A stretch of 39,553 nucleotides of DNA, from NCBI GenBank assembly GCA_019746975.1, contig JAIERK010000024.1, positions 1 through 39,553 of the forward strand, in the 5' to 3' direction. Both the position numbers and the translations under genes were made by a program. Positions 8,532-17,418 of the stretch are shown here, in pieces; positions within the stretch are counted from its first letter, which is position 1, and each line of letters opens with the position of its first letter. This stretch comes from Candidatus Obscuribacterales bacterium (GTDB lineage: Bacteria > Cyanobacteriota > Vampirovibrionia > Obscuribacterales > Obscuribacteraceae). The notes beneath the pieces were generated by a model. That model did no database searches and was not told where the DNA came from. It saw only the letters and a list, made by a program, of their open reading frames with translations.

Positions 8532-9878
8532 ATGACTAGACTGGATGCAAGTGATGCCGGAAGTTTTTCCCCATCTGCATTCCGAGCAGATGAACCGTTG
8601 CCACAATTTCTTTGCGAGAAGAGCACTTCGCATTGGAACGGACTAATACAAGAACTAAAAAAATCAAATAACGCCAATTCGACTGATAATGCCACCACTA
8701 ACTCAAATGAAGCAGTCCCATCCAACCAGACGGACAAAAGCAATAGCAATAGGCCTAACTCAACTGCTGCAGTTGCGGCGAAAGGGAAAACGAACGGCGA
8801 GTATCAAGTTACCTACGAAAAGCCAGAGCCTGAGCGCGGAGCAGACGAACCGAAAAAGGACAAAGGTCAAGAAGAAAAGAATGAGAAAAAGGAGAACTCA
8901 TTTTCCGACAGAATGAAAATGAAAAGGCCTCTGACGCCGGGTCCTGAGCTACCACCTCTCCTGTACGCTCCGGAAGATAGCGAGAATAAAGATACACTCA
9001 CTCCAGAACAGCGGGAAAAACGAGATAACGAAAGTTTGCTCAGATTTCAGCACGAAATGGACAAGAGAACGCTCCAGCTGCAACAGCTCAAGACGAGAAC
9101 GACGGAACAACAAGCGGAGTTAAACGCGCTGTTGGAATTTCCTGACGCCAGAGACACAGAGGTTCGATACATCGCTCAGTATTGGGCACTTTACGGTATC
9201 AGACCAGCCGACACAGGCAATTTCAACCGGTCTATCACGCTTGAAGACGTGCATCTACTGGAAAGCCATCGCGCATTCCCGAGACCGAACAGCCCAGCAG
9301 CCAAATCTTTAGGTTTGGGAGTCGACGACTATACCGATGCGACGGCGAAGAAGCTGAGAGAATGCCATCAAAAGCTAGCAGCCAAACAGCAACTATCGAA
9401 AGAAGAACAAGCTCTATACGATGCTTGGACCGAGTTCCCACCGACACTGCCGAACGATGTTCCAAAGGACGGCGAAGCAAAGGTCTCCTTCGGTCGAAAG
9501 CCGATCTTCAAGAATGCTAAAGAGGGCATGGAGATCCGCGAGATCGCCAGGCAAGAGAAGTTACAAAAAAGAATCCCAGATAACGAATTCATAAAGCTAC
9601 AAGCCTGGCGAGCCTTCCCCACTAACGAAGAAGCAAGGAAGCTTCTATCGGTAGACCTCGCTGATAAGCTCAATCGTCGTCCATCCTCACTATCTGAAGA
9701 GCAAACGAAAACTCTAAAGGCTTTCGAGAAGGAACAGGCTGACGCGGAAGAACTTCAAAAGCGGCAATCTGGACCGCAAAAGGGGTATCTGAAAAGCTCA
9801 AAATTCTTTTTGGTGGAGAATGAGCAACAGCTGAAAGAGGAGCTCAGGCGACAAGGTGGCAAGCCTCCACAGAGATGA
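8532..9878 (+). CDS. Island protein P2: unknown, disordered N-terminus and LxxEEQ...FP repeats
   Basis: This 448-aa soluble protein matches no recognised family. The N-terminus (MTRLDASDAG, then ADEPLPQFLCEK...HW...IQ) aligns faintly with P1. Residues 45-130 are Asn/Ser/Lys-rich and probably disordered. From about 185 onward there are at least four degenerate repeats ending in Phe-Pro: ELNALLEFP, VHLLESHRAFP, QALYDAWTEFP and KLQAWRAFP, with FP at about 203, 249, 302 and 362. A fifth partial repeat (SSLSEEQTKTLKAF) is near 385-398. The ATG at 8532 has AAGGAG about ten bases upstream. It is divergent from M2 and follows the conserved 19-bp element. Function is unknown. Confidence 0.7.
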   Translation: MTRLDASDAGSFSPSAFRADEPLPQFLCEKSTSHWNGLIQELKKSNNANSTDNATTNSNEAVPSNQTDKSNSNRPNSTAAVAAKGKTNGEYQVTYEKPEPERGADEPKKDKGQEEKNEKKENSFSDRMKMKRPLTPGPELPPLLYAPEDSENKDTLTPEQREKRDNESLLRFQHEMDKRTLQLQQLKTRTTEQQAELNALLEFPDARDTEVRYIAQYWALYGIRPADTGNFNRSITLEDVHLLESHRAFPRPNSPAAKSLGLGVDDYTDATAKKLRECHQKLAAKQQLSKEEQALYDAWTEFPPTLPNDVPKDGEAKVSFGRKPIFKNAKEGMEIREIARQEKLQKRIPDNEFIKLQAWRAFPTNEEARKLLSVDLADKLNRRPSSLSEEQTKTLKAFEKEQADAEELQKRQSGPQKGYLKSSKFFLVENEQQLKEELRRQGGKPPQR

Positions 9879-10076
9879 GGTCAGAAACACAGGACCGATG
9901 AGTTCGGAGACTTGCGTCGAAACGACGTGAGACTGCACCTCGTCTAGCCATTTATACTGCAAACTCTCAGAAAAACGATGACAGTCGAGCTCGCTCGAGC
10001 CTTGCGGTCAAAGGACTGGAGAGTCATCAGGAAAGAGAGTAGGAGGTCGGTGTAAGGCCGCCTTCTCCCTCCGTAC

Positions 10077-12863
10077 CTACCTGGCCGACTGCCGCACGGG
10101 TAATAGATCGCTGTGGTGTACGCTGTAGGTATCCGTAGTGAGATCCGGCAAATCACAAACAAACACTTCGAGCTTGAGATCAGATACCTCGACAGGTTCG
10201 TCTACTTTGTAGATGCCGTATTGCAGCACATCCCACCAGGGCCGTCCGCAAATGAGAATGCGGGTGGAGCAATCAAAACCGTCGACTTGTTCTACCGGAA
10301 TAAGATCGACGAACGCAAATTGCTTGTCCTCAGAGCTACAGGGGACTAACTCAGGCGCCATCGGTGCCATAGTCTCCTGCTGCTTTGCGGACGATTTGAT
10401 TGTAGTTATTACAGCAAAACTTACTTTGCCTTCAGAATTAGATTTGGAATGACATCGGCCACTCAGTCGCAGTTTAATAGAATTACCCTGCTTGTTTCTG
10501 ACGGCATCCAACAACGGACGAAGCTTCTCGGACGGCACTGGAAGTGTCGCGACTTTGTTGCCCTTCTTGTCGATAGTGTGATCGCCAAGGTTAATGGTAA
10601 CAAGCGGCGGAGATTCTTCGCTCGCTCTTCCACCATCAGCGGTATCAACGGAAAGGAGCAATACACGAGGACGAATTTTACCTTCTTGATCGTCGGCGAC
10701 GGCAGTAGCCTTCTCGGAAAGACGCATATCGAGCGGAGGATTAATGGTGAAGCCTTTTGTCCAGGAGAACTGCAAAAGCGAAATCGGCGACACAACTTTT
10801 CGTGACTCGATCAGATCGCACATCACAAGAGATTTGCATTTCGCATCTCCAATGTTGGTGAATTCGACTCGATTCTCACCGGCTCTGATAACTGACAAAG
10901 GCACAGGCACACAATACCACTGACGAATGCCAGTTAAGTCTTTCTGCCCACTGTGAGCAAATGCCTTTTGATATACGAAAGACTCACGCTGACTCTTGTC
11001 TCTTGCCATGAGCGGTAACAAGTCGCCATCCAACACCACGCCGTTGACCTTGAGACGGCAACTTTTCAGAGCATCGAGTGAGAATCCCTCGAAGGACGGA
11101 TCAATTACAAGCAACCAATTCGCTTGCTTGGTTGCTTGTAATTGTGGAATTTGGATTGTCGTGGCTATAGCATCGCGTGAGACCGCGACTTGCTTGAGTC
11201 CATAGAAGGAGGCGAATGAAACCCACAGAGAAATCAGAAGACTTACACCTACATAGATTTGGCGCTGTTTTCCAGAGCTCAACTCTCTTCCTAGATAGAG
11301 AGCCCCCGCAACTGCAAATCCAATGATTAAGGCTATAAACCCCGAAACTAACGATGGTCCGAGTGCCGCCATAATATCAGGCAACACCGCATATGGTGGC
11401 TGCCTCAAACCTTCGATAAATTTCGAGACGACGGGCGCCAAAAATACCGCAGCCAGCACACCGTTGCGCTTTGGGTTGTTCCACGTCGCAGCCAGTCCAC
11501 AGGCGGCAAGCACAATAGCACAAGGCATAATCGGGTAGGTGTAGCGTGCCATACTGATGAATAAACAATGGACAAAATTGTAGACAACGATCAGCGTCAG
11601 AAGAAGCGCAGTAGAAAAGTCCGGTAATGACTTGGAAATCCTCGCTCTGGTCCACAACGCGAACATACCTAAGTAAGCGAACAACAAAAGAACTTCATGG
11701 CCATACCGTTGAGCCAACCACGGCAAACCTAAACAACTGTTCTGGTAATCATTCCACGGCGAATCCAGGAGACGAACCGGCTTGAGCGCCAACATGGTGA
11801 CGAATTCGGTGGGCTCCTTGAGCGCATTGTCACCCAATTCGTGTAGCGCGTCGCCTAGAGACATTTTAAATCTCTCCGGATGCGCGACAAGATCGCTGGG
11901 CAATACGTCAAATCCAAGATTCCTGGCATTGAGACCAGTGTACAGGTTATAAACGGCAAAACGATCGATAGTGATGGAAGCCTTTCCGGTGAGTATTTTA
12001 TTGCACAGCGCCCATGGCGCGAGCAACAACGCTGCACCACATATGACACCAGCCAACCACTTTTTGGAAAACGGATTCTCGAGTTTGAGTCTCCAGGCAG
12101 CTATCGAAATCGCGCAGATGAGCAGCACTGGCAGCAGGAGGAAGGGAGGTCGAGCCAGAGCGAGAAATCCCAATACGAGGCCGGCAACAAGACCGGCGCC
12201 AAGATTCTTCGTCACACGGAACTTTGTCTTGGCGTAGTACAAGAACAGCGTCATCGTCAAAGTTATGCCAAAGCATGCCTGAGTTTCCGTCGACAAGCGA
12301 TTGCTGTTTATCACAAAGGCAGGATAGAACATGCCAATCAACGCCGCCACCCGCGCCACCGTCGGATTGAATGCAAGGCGACAGGAGAGCCACATAAGAC
12401 CGACAGTTAATGCCTGAGTCAGCCACATAGACCAGGTTGCCACCAGCCAGAATTGCGGAGCCGGTGTTTTTGCGGTGATGGTATACGCGGTCCCTAAGAG
12501 TAGTGGAAGCAACGGACCACAGCGCACGATACCCTGCGCAGGCGCCAACTTATCCACCAGGACTTGTCTCGTCGACTCGCTGAAACCAGTCGCACAATAG
12601 GAGAAGATTTGCCCAAACGAATCCCAATTAAAGACAGAACAGCACCCGGCAGTTGTGGCGAGAAAGCCAAATCCATCAAAGAGAAGGCAGAGATTAGCAC
12701 CTCTTAAGACGAATAAGTGCAACGCCGCCACTCCACAGACCATCGCACATACAAGCAAAAACTCACCAGCAGGAAGCAGACGTGCAACGACATTGACCGG
12801 CGCCCTCGTGGGCTCGGTCGGCAGCACGGACTTCGTATTCTCCTCGGAAATATTGCTGCTCAA
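10077..12863 (-). CDS. GT39/ArnT-like polytopic membrane glycosyltransferase with C-terminal soluble domain
   Basis: This protein of up to 928 aa resembles GT-C glycosyltransferases of the PMT/ArnT type, which move sugars from polyprenyl-phosphate donors to acceptors outside the membrane. Roughly the first 530 residues hold about ten or more membrane segments, with an acidic first-loop site (LLFDGFGFL), ARPPFLLLP, and the family-like ARYTYPIMP near 445. The C-terminal 350 residues are soluble and beta-rich (RLKVNGVVLDG, GENRVEFTNIG), suggesting one or two jelly-roll-like extracytoplasmic modules. The start is uncertain: the longest frame begins with TTG at 12863, while a GTG at 12827 follows a GAGGAG. 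Donor and acceptor cannot be predicted. Confidence 0.72.
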   Translation of the reverse strand: MSSNISEENTKSVLPTEPTRAPVNVVARLLPAGEFLLVCAMVCGVAALHLFVLRGANLCLLFDGFGFLATTAGCCSVFNWDSFGQIFSYCATGFSESTRQVLVDKLAPAQGIVRCGPLLPLLLGTAYTITAKTPAPQFWLVATWSMWLTQALTVGLMWLSCRLAFNPTVARVAALIGMFYPAFVINSNRLSTETQACFGITLTMTLFLYYAKTKFRVTKNLGAGLVAGLVLGFLALARPPFLLLPVLLICAISIAAWRLKLENPFSKKWLAGVICGAALLLAPWALCNKILTGKASITIDRFAVYNLYTGLNARNLGFDVLPSDLVAHPERFKMSLGDALHELGDNALKEPTEFVTMLALKPVRLLDSPWNDYQNSCLGLPWLAQRYGHEVLLLFAYLGMFALWTRARISKSLPDFSTALLLTLIVVYNFVHCLFISMARYTYPIMPCAIVLAACGLAATWNNPKRNGVLAAVFLAPVVSKFIEGLRQPPYAVLPDIMAALGPSLVSGFIALIIGFAVAGALYLGRELSSGKQRQIYVGVSLLISLWVSFASFYGLKQVAVSRDAIATTIQIPQLQATKQANWLLVIDPSFEGFSLDALKSCRLKVNGVVLDGDLLPLMARDKSQRESFVYQKAFAHSGQKDLTGIRQWYCVPVPLSVIRAGENRVEFTNIGDAKCKSLVMCDLIESRKVVSPISLLQFSWTKGFTINPPLDMRLSEKATAVADDQEGKIRPRVLLLSVDTADGGRASEESPPLVTINLGDHTIDKKGNKVATLPVPSEKLRPLLDAVRNKQGNSIKLRLSGRCHSKSNSEGKVSFAVITTIKSSAKQQETMAPMAPELVPCSSEDKQFAFVDLIPVEQVDGFDCSTRILICGRPWWDVLQYGIYKVDEPVEVSDLKLEVFVCDLPDLTTDTYSVHHSDLLPVRQSAR

Positions 12864-13251
12864 CGGATTGTTGCGGACTATGGGCAGTCGAGCCTCAAGC
12901 GCTCAACCTCTATACCCGCGCGAGTATATCAGAGCGGGTCCATCTTAACCGGTTCTCAGAGAGAGACACGACGAACGCCACAACGCGGAAGATTGACAGG
13001 GAATTCGCTTGTAACCATAAAGGCGGCAGACTTCGTTCGCTACGGTCGGGTTTCAACATATGTCGCAGGGAAACTCAAAACGCCTCGGCTCAACGCTCCG
13101 TGAGCGATGCAGGTCGCGCGTGTCCGTCTTTTCGGAACTCGCACCGTTATATCTGCAAGTCGCATTGCGTGGACATTCTTGTCACAAATTCCAGCTATCT
13201 TAGAGACACAAAAGGAAATCGAGCAAAGCAATGACGACATACGGTTACTGA
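12864..13251. other. Intergenic, contains the fourth 19-bp element; no gene seen
   Basis: The region upstream of the GT39-like gene contains ORFs only in shadow frames. After the 19-bp element at 13169, an AAGGA and ATGACGACATAC follow, but the frame stops after six codons (MTTYGY). The stretch could be a remnant of another island-type gene start. Confidence 0.4.
13169..13187 (+). promoter_or_regulatory. 19-bp conserved element, distant copy
   Basis: GTGGACATTCTTGTCACAA shares GGAC and TTGTCACAA, at the same spacing, with the island copies. It is followed 44 bases later by an ATGACG that stops after six codons. Confidence 0.45.
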
Positions 13252-13710
13252 TTAAGTTTGTCTGGAATAGGGGCAGAGAGCGCCGGAATAGCAGTTACCG
13301 TAACTGCTGCTGGCGCTCTCGCACTTCGTGCTGCTGCAACGAATCGTAGTCGAGCGGTGAAGAACTCGAAAACTCCGCTGAGGCAGCCGATTCGCGACGC
13401 GAGTCCATGAGGATCGTCGCGGCCAAACTCCATAGACCACGCCTTGCGGTCTCAGATTGTCCGTTTTTTCACTCCGAAAACCAAGCATGGTCCCACAAAG
13501 AAAGCATGAGCTTATCTCTTTTTCGGTAAAGTGCCTTCGATACCTTCTACAAGCGTAGTATCCACAAAGCATTTTACTCAGTGTTGATTTTCCGGCGCCA
13601 TTTTCACCCACGATAGCGTGGATATCGCCACTTTCAATCTGAAAAGTTACGGAGTCGTTGGCCAATACCGAGCCGAACTTCTTGGTCAAATTGTCAAAAC
13701 GCAGCACCAT
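13252..13710 (-). pseudogene. Fragment of a sugar/nucleoside-type ABC transporter ATPase
   Basis: The first 50 residues are a clear ABC ATPase N-terminus of the simple-sugar/nucleoside importer type: [19 protein letters not shown], then [20 protein letters not shown] with a perfect Walker A, then LCGYY. After that the sequence loses all ABC character. There is no Q-loop, LSGGQ signature, Walker B or H-loop, and the tail is rich in Arg, Ser and Cys as in an out-of-frame translation. At 152 aa it is far shorter than the usual 250-500. The reading frame continues into a large palindrome. It is read as a 5' relic of a deleted transporter gene; no permease or binding-protein gene is nearby. Confidence 0.75.
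13276..13320. repeat. 45-bp imperfect palindrome
   Basis: The outer arms GAGAGCGCC (13276-13284) and GGCGCTCTC (13312-13320) enclose the inner arms GCAGTTAC (13291-13298) and GTAACTGC (13300-13307). There is no T-run on either side, so an intrinsic terminator is unlikely. It could be a recombination or element-end relic, or a structured RNA. Confidence 0.55.
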
Positions 13711-14089
13711 CTTTTGAGACGGCGCACTAGGTGAGTCCGATTGACAAGCGATGTTTCGAGAAGAGGCATGCTTTGTTGTATTCTGCCAGGGTTTCTCCAG
13801 GTCTACGCAGAGCTAGTGTTTCAGACAAGGAGAGAAGCACGAATCGCGATACATTTTGAACGTCGAAATATCCAAAGCCAAGCACTGATCCGTGTTGTGG
13901 GCCGCGTGGACCAGAAATAAAACTTGGCGAACCAATTGAACTTTTATGAGACAAACATCGTCATATCTAGTAAGTACGCATCGCGCTAACCGGAGCAGCT
14001 GGGGAGATTTGCTCCGGTCGCGTGACGCGTCTCTGCGAGACAACTTAGCGGTGGAGCGCCGGCTTTATCGCCCATGGACTTTTTCTCAG
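13711..14089. other. Decayed stretch, no gene called
   Basis: Two overlapping minus-strand ORFs of about 75 codons lie here. The one in frame nearest the ABC fragment (13727-13954, beginning with TTG) contains SGPRGPQHGSVLGFGYFDV, which looks protein-like but matches nothing I recognise. With the ABC fragment next door, this is probably gene remnant. Confidence 0.35.
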
Positions 14090-16117
14090 TCATCGATGCA
14101 GACGCAGTCGTTCTCGCAAGCTGTTGATTCTGTCCAAAGCCTTGTCGGCTTTATTGACAGTCACTTTCGCTCTGGAGACAGCCGCTAGCCCACGGTCAAT
14201 AGCGGTACCGCTCGCAGTGGCACGCGGCGCGACTGCACCGGATGCGGACGACACCTCCGGTGGTAGTCCTTGTATTGCTCGCGCCTCCTGCTTCAGAGCC
14301 TTTGCGCGAGAAGCTTGGCCGGATCGAGAGAGATAGTTGGAGTAATATTCTAGTGTGCGAGCTTGAAATATCTTGTCGGCTGGCACGGAGTGTTTCGCCG
14401 AATCGATAGCTTGTTTGTACAGTATCTCCGACTCGGCCTTCTTGTTGAGTTGAGTATCGAGAATATAGGCAAGATTCAAAGATTCGCGGCTGATAGCAGC
14501 GAAGTTTTTCTCAGGAAGCTTTGCTTGAATAGCAAGGGCCGCCCGAAGGTGTTTTTCTGCAAGCACGTAATTATGGGTATGCATATAGGCGCCACCGAGA
14601 CCAGCTAGCAGATTAGCGTACTTTCCGCTGGCGCGGCCGGATTCCTTGACGCGAATGGGCTCGAGCTTTTTATACATTTCGATTGCCAATTGCCAGTTCT
14701 CCGTTTTTTGAGCCATCTCGGCGATATCGGTGGCAATCCAATCCACATCAGGACCTTCAGGGCCTTGCATGGACTCATAAAGTGGAAGCGCGCGTATCAA
14801 TATTGGCATCGCTTCGTGCTTGCGATTCTGCGAGTAATAGAGTAGACCGAGCCTGGAAAGCACCAGCGCGAGATCCTTATCGTCGCTCGTGACGCTGTCC
14901 AGAGCCGAGAGCGCCATGTTGAGTCGAGTTTCCTCCTCTCGGACATTACCTACGGCAGCACTCTTCGTGGCTTGCTCCAGAAAGACCTTCCACTCAGGCA
15001 CGGGTGGCGTCACAGGAGGCTTGGGCCAAAACGCGAACACGCCGGCAGCTATTACTCCAATGAAAATCGCGATGAGCGTGTAGTTTGTCGAAGTCGCTTT
15101 GCGTGGAGTCACGCGCGAGGGCACCGCTGCCGGTAGCGTGTCGACAGAGCGCGATTTCGAATCACTGACTAATGGATTTTTTCCTTGAGCCGCATCGTGA
15201 AGTGCGCGCTCAATCTCCTTCAACGTCACAGGACGCGATATTGGATCTTTTGCAAGGGAGCGCATGATAATGCGATTCAGTACTTCTGGAGGTTCATGAC
15301 GCGCGACTGTTTTCAACTCTGGAGGTGTAACGCTAATCTGTTTACACATGATCTCGAGCTGCTCGCCCTCGTCAAAAGGCGCATGTCCGCAAAGTGCCTC
15401 GTACATGGTGCACCCAAGTGCATAAAAGTCGGTTGCAGGACCGACTGCCTCTCCGCGCGCCTGCTCCGGGCTGAGATATCGCGAATCGTGCCGAGCACAG
15501 CGCTCGCGGTCCTCCTTCGTATCCATGGGCACCATTCGTGATACCGCAAAGTCGACAACCTTGACGAAATCGCCTCTGTTGCCTGCTTGCTTAGTGACTA
15601 TAATATTCTCCGGCTTCAGACTGAGATGCAATACTCCATTTTCGTGAGCGTATGAAAGAGCATCGAGAATTTGCAAAAAGATATCGCAGAAGCGCTGTGT
15701 ATCCAGGCTTCCCTCTTGATCGATAAGCTGCGCCAGACTCACACCTTCAACATAATCGCGAGCAATGAAAGGTACATTTGTTGCAGAGAGACCATAGTCA
15801 TACACAGCGCTGATATGCGGATGCGTGAGCGATGTAACCGCCTTACCTTCTTGCTGCAGCTTGCGCTGAGCGGTTCTATCAGTAACAGGTTGACCCTTTA
15901 TGGTTTTCACGGCAAAGACCTGCCCAGTCTCAGTATGCCGCCCCTGATAAATGGAGGAGCGCTCGCTTTCGTGGACAACGTCCGATAGCACGTAATTCGC
16001 AAGCGGACCCTGGAGCTGAGCCGGAGAGGTTGGGCCGCAGCGACACTGAGTGCTTGGAAATCCGCACTCCGCACATACTTGCGAAAGCTTGATGTCCTGC
16101 TTTTCCTTGAACTCCAT
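14090..16117 (-). CDS. Predicted Ser/Thr pseudokinase with zinc-ribbon-like N-terminus, one membrane segment and TPR-like domain
   Basis: This 675-aa protein has the Hanks-kinase fold but degraded catalysis. A Cys cluster (CAECG...CRCG) at about 15-27 precedes the kinase region (about 42-300). The VAIK-type lysine is kept (FAVKTIKG) and the activation end (YLSPEQARG) and DFYALGCTMYEAL are present. However, the Gly-rich loop reads VVHESERSSIYQ, the catalytic HRD is HLS (VLHLSLKPEN) and the Mg-binding DFG is DFA. A membrane helix (YTLIAIFIGVIAAGVFAFW) lies near 355, followed by helical TPR-like repeats. The ATG at 16117 is preferred, with GGTGA five bases upstream; the frame extends to a TTG at 16153. 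It is divergent from the secreted protein at 16316. It is likely a scaffold or sensor rather than a kinase. Confidence 0.85.
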   Translation of the reverse strand: MEFKEKQDIKLSQVCAECGFPSTQCRCGPTSPAQLQGPLANYVLSDVVHESERSSIYQGRHTETGQVFAVKTIKGQPVTDRTAQRKLQQEGKAVTSLTHPHISAVYDYGLSATNVPFIARDYVEGVSLAQLIDQEGSLDTQRFCDIFLQILDALSYAHENGVLHLSLKPENIIVTKQAGNRGDFVKVVDFAVSRMVPMDTKEDRERCARHDSRYLSPEQARGEAVGPATDFYALGCTMYEALCGHAPFDEGEQLEIMCKQISVTPPELKTVARHEPPEVLNRIIMRSLAKDPISRPVTLKEIERALHDAAQGKNPLVSDSKSRSVDTLPAAVPSRVTPRKATSTNYTLIAIFIGVIAAGVFAFWPKPPVTPPVPEWKVFLEQATKSAAVGNVREEETRLNMALSALDSVTSDDKDLALVLSRLGLLYYSQNRKHEAMPILIRALPLYESMQGPEGPDVDWIATDIAEMAQKTENWQLAIEMYKKLEPIRVKESGRASGKYANLLAGLGGAYMHTHNYVLAEKHLRAALAIQAKLPEKNFAAISRESLNLAYILDTQLNKKAESEILYKQAIDSAKHSVPADKIFQARTLEYYSNYLSRSGQASRAKALKQEARAIQGLPPEVSSASGAVAPRATASGTAIDRGLAAVSRAKVTVNKADKALDRINSLRERLRLHR

Positions 16118-16241
16118 ATGCCTCACCAATCGCGCTTTTAGGATCTTACCCAAGCGATCAACGCCATAACATGGGGTAAATTCGGATCTTTAGACTTGCT
16201 TTTGGCATTATCAGCGGTTTCAATAGAGAGTTGATAATGTG

Positions 16242-16247
16242 TATATT
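16242..16247 (+). promoter_or_regulatory. Possible -10 (TATATT) for the 16316 gene
   Basis: TATATT lies about 70 bp before the start codon, with a weak TTTCAA at 16218-16223 as a possible -35 with an 18-bp spacer. It is a motif match only. Confidence 0.3.
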
Positions 16248-16315
16248 AGGTGAGTGTTTGCGGGTAGAGAATGTGAGGGAAAGGAAGTCCCGCAAGAGCG
16301 CAATCGGAGTCGACA

Positions 16316-17275
16316 ATGCCCTATAAAACATCAGCCTTTCTTACGTCCTTCTGTACGCTAACCGCCGCCGCGTGCCTGACATTGCCGGCTGGACCAGCGT
16401 ACGCCGATCGGCCGGACAAGGACTCACCATTGACGGTCAATCAGCAGCGAGACTTGAGACGAGCCGTGAGCTATGCGAAGAAAGGTCGCGCCGATAAGGC
16501 GACTCCAATCTACAACGAAATTCTCTCAGCCTGCACCGATCTTCCGAAGTGCATAGCCGTCGCGAGCTACACTGAGCAGTATGGCTTCGCGACTGTAGAC
16601 GCACGCCGCGCCATCATGGAGAAGGCGTTGGAGATGTGCAGGACATACGACGATTACATTCTCGTAGCAATGAAATCCAGGCAGTACGAGTGCTTCGACG
16701 TGACACGCAAGGCTGTTCAACAACTCATCAGCGTATCTGAGACTCCTGAGCAACTGATGGATCTCGCTACCAAAGCGCTTGAAGTGTCCATGACCGATGT
16801 AGCTCACCTGGCGATGGAAAAAGCCTACACTGGGCTCGACTCGATCCCAGAGGCAATAGAGTATTCTCGTTTGGCTGGTCTCATGGGCATGGTGGATCTT
16901 CAACGCAAAGTAGTGCGAGAGATGATCGACGACGAGCCCAGTGCGCATGAGCTTTGCATAATTCTCCGAAAGATAGAGCCGATGAAGCTCAAAGACCTCA
17001 ACCGGTACCTGCTTAAGAAGGCGCTCGACCAGGCGAGTACGGTCGGCGAGTTCAACGACATCTGGGAAGCCGCTCGCCGACATAACTACAAAGATATCTT
17101 CGATCTAGCCGCATATCGGGGCAAGAAAATGCAGCTCATCAAGCGCATGCAATCAGATCGTGCCGCGCACCAGGAAAGAGTAGATCAGTGGAAGCAAGGT
17201 AACGATGCAGCCCAACAGAGAGTCATCAAAGATTTGCAGGGCGGTGGATCGACTCCGCCGCCAAGCGGTTTTTAG
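16316..17275 (+). CDS. Exported helical-repeat protein, unknown function
   Basis: This 319-aa protein has a clear signal peptide (TSAFLTSFCTLTAAACLTLP, then cleavage near AYA-DR). The mature part is helical with TPR-like periodicity at the start (LRRAVSYAKKGRADKATPIYNEIL), then repeated 30-40 residue helical units and a Gln-rich C-terminus ending GGGSTPPPSGF. GGAG lies six bases before the ATG at 16316. It is divergent from the pseudokinase gene, so the two may share control. It is likely a periplasmic interaction protein; no enzyme motif is seen. Confidence 0.75.
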   Translation: MPYKTSAFLTSFCTLTAAACLTLPAGPAYADRPDKDSPLTVNQQRDLRRAVSYAKKGRADKATPIYNEILSACTDLPKCIAVASYTEQYGFATVDARRAIMEKALEMCRTYDDYILVAMKSRQYECFDVTRKAVQQLISVSETPEQLMDLATKALEVSMTDVAHLAMEKAYTGLDSIPEAIEYSRLAGLMGMVDLQRKVVREMIDDEPSAHELCIILRKIEPMKLKDLNRYLLKKALDQASTVGEFNDIWEAARRHNYKDIFDLAAYRGKKMQLIKRMQSDRAAHQERVDQWKQGNDAAQQRVIKDLQGGGSTPPPSGF

Positions 17276-17418
17276 TGATTGATTTACGCAACCGGGATGT
17301 GATACCGGTCAGCATTTATTGCATTAGGTCTCACCGGAGCGTGTACTATCACTGTTCTTGACGAATTTGCACTAAGGGCGCGAGCCTTTCAGGTCCGCGT
17401 TTTTCAAGCATGTCTATA

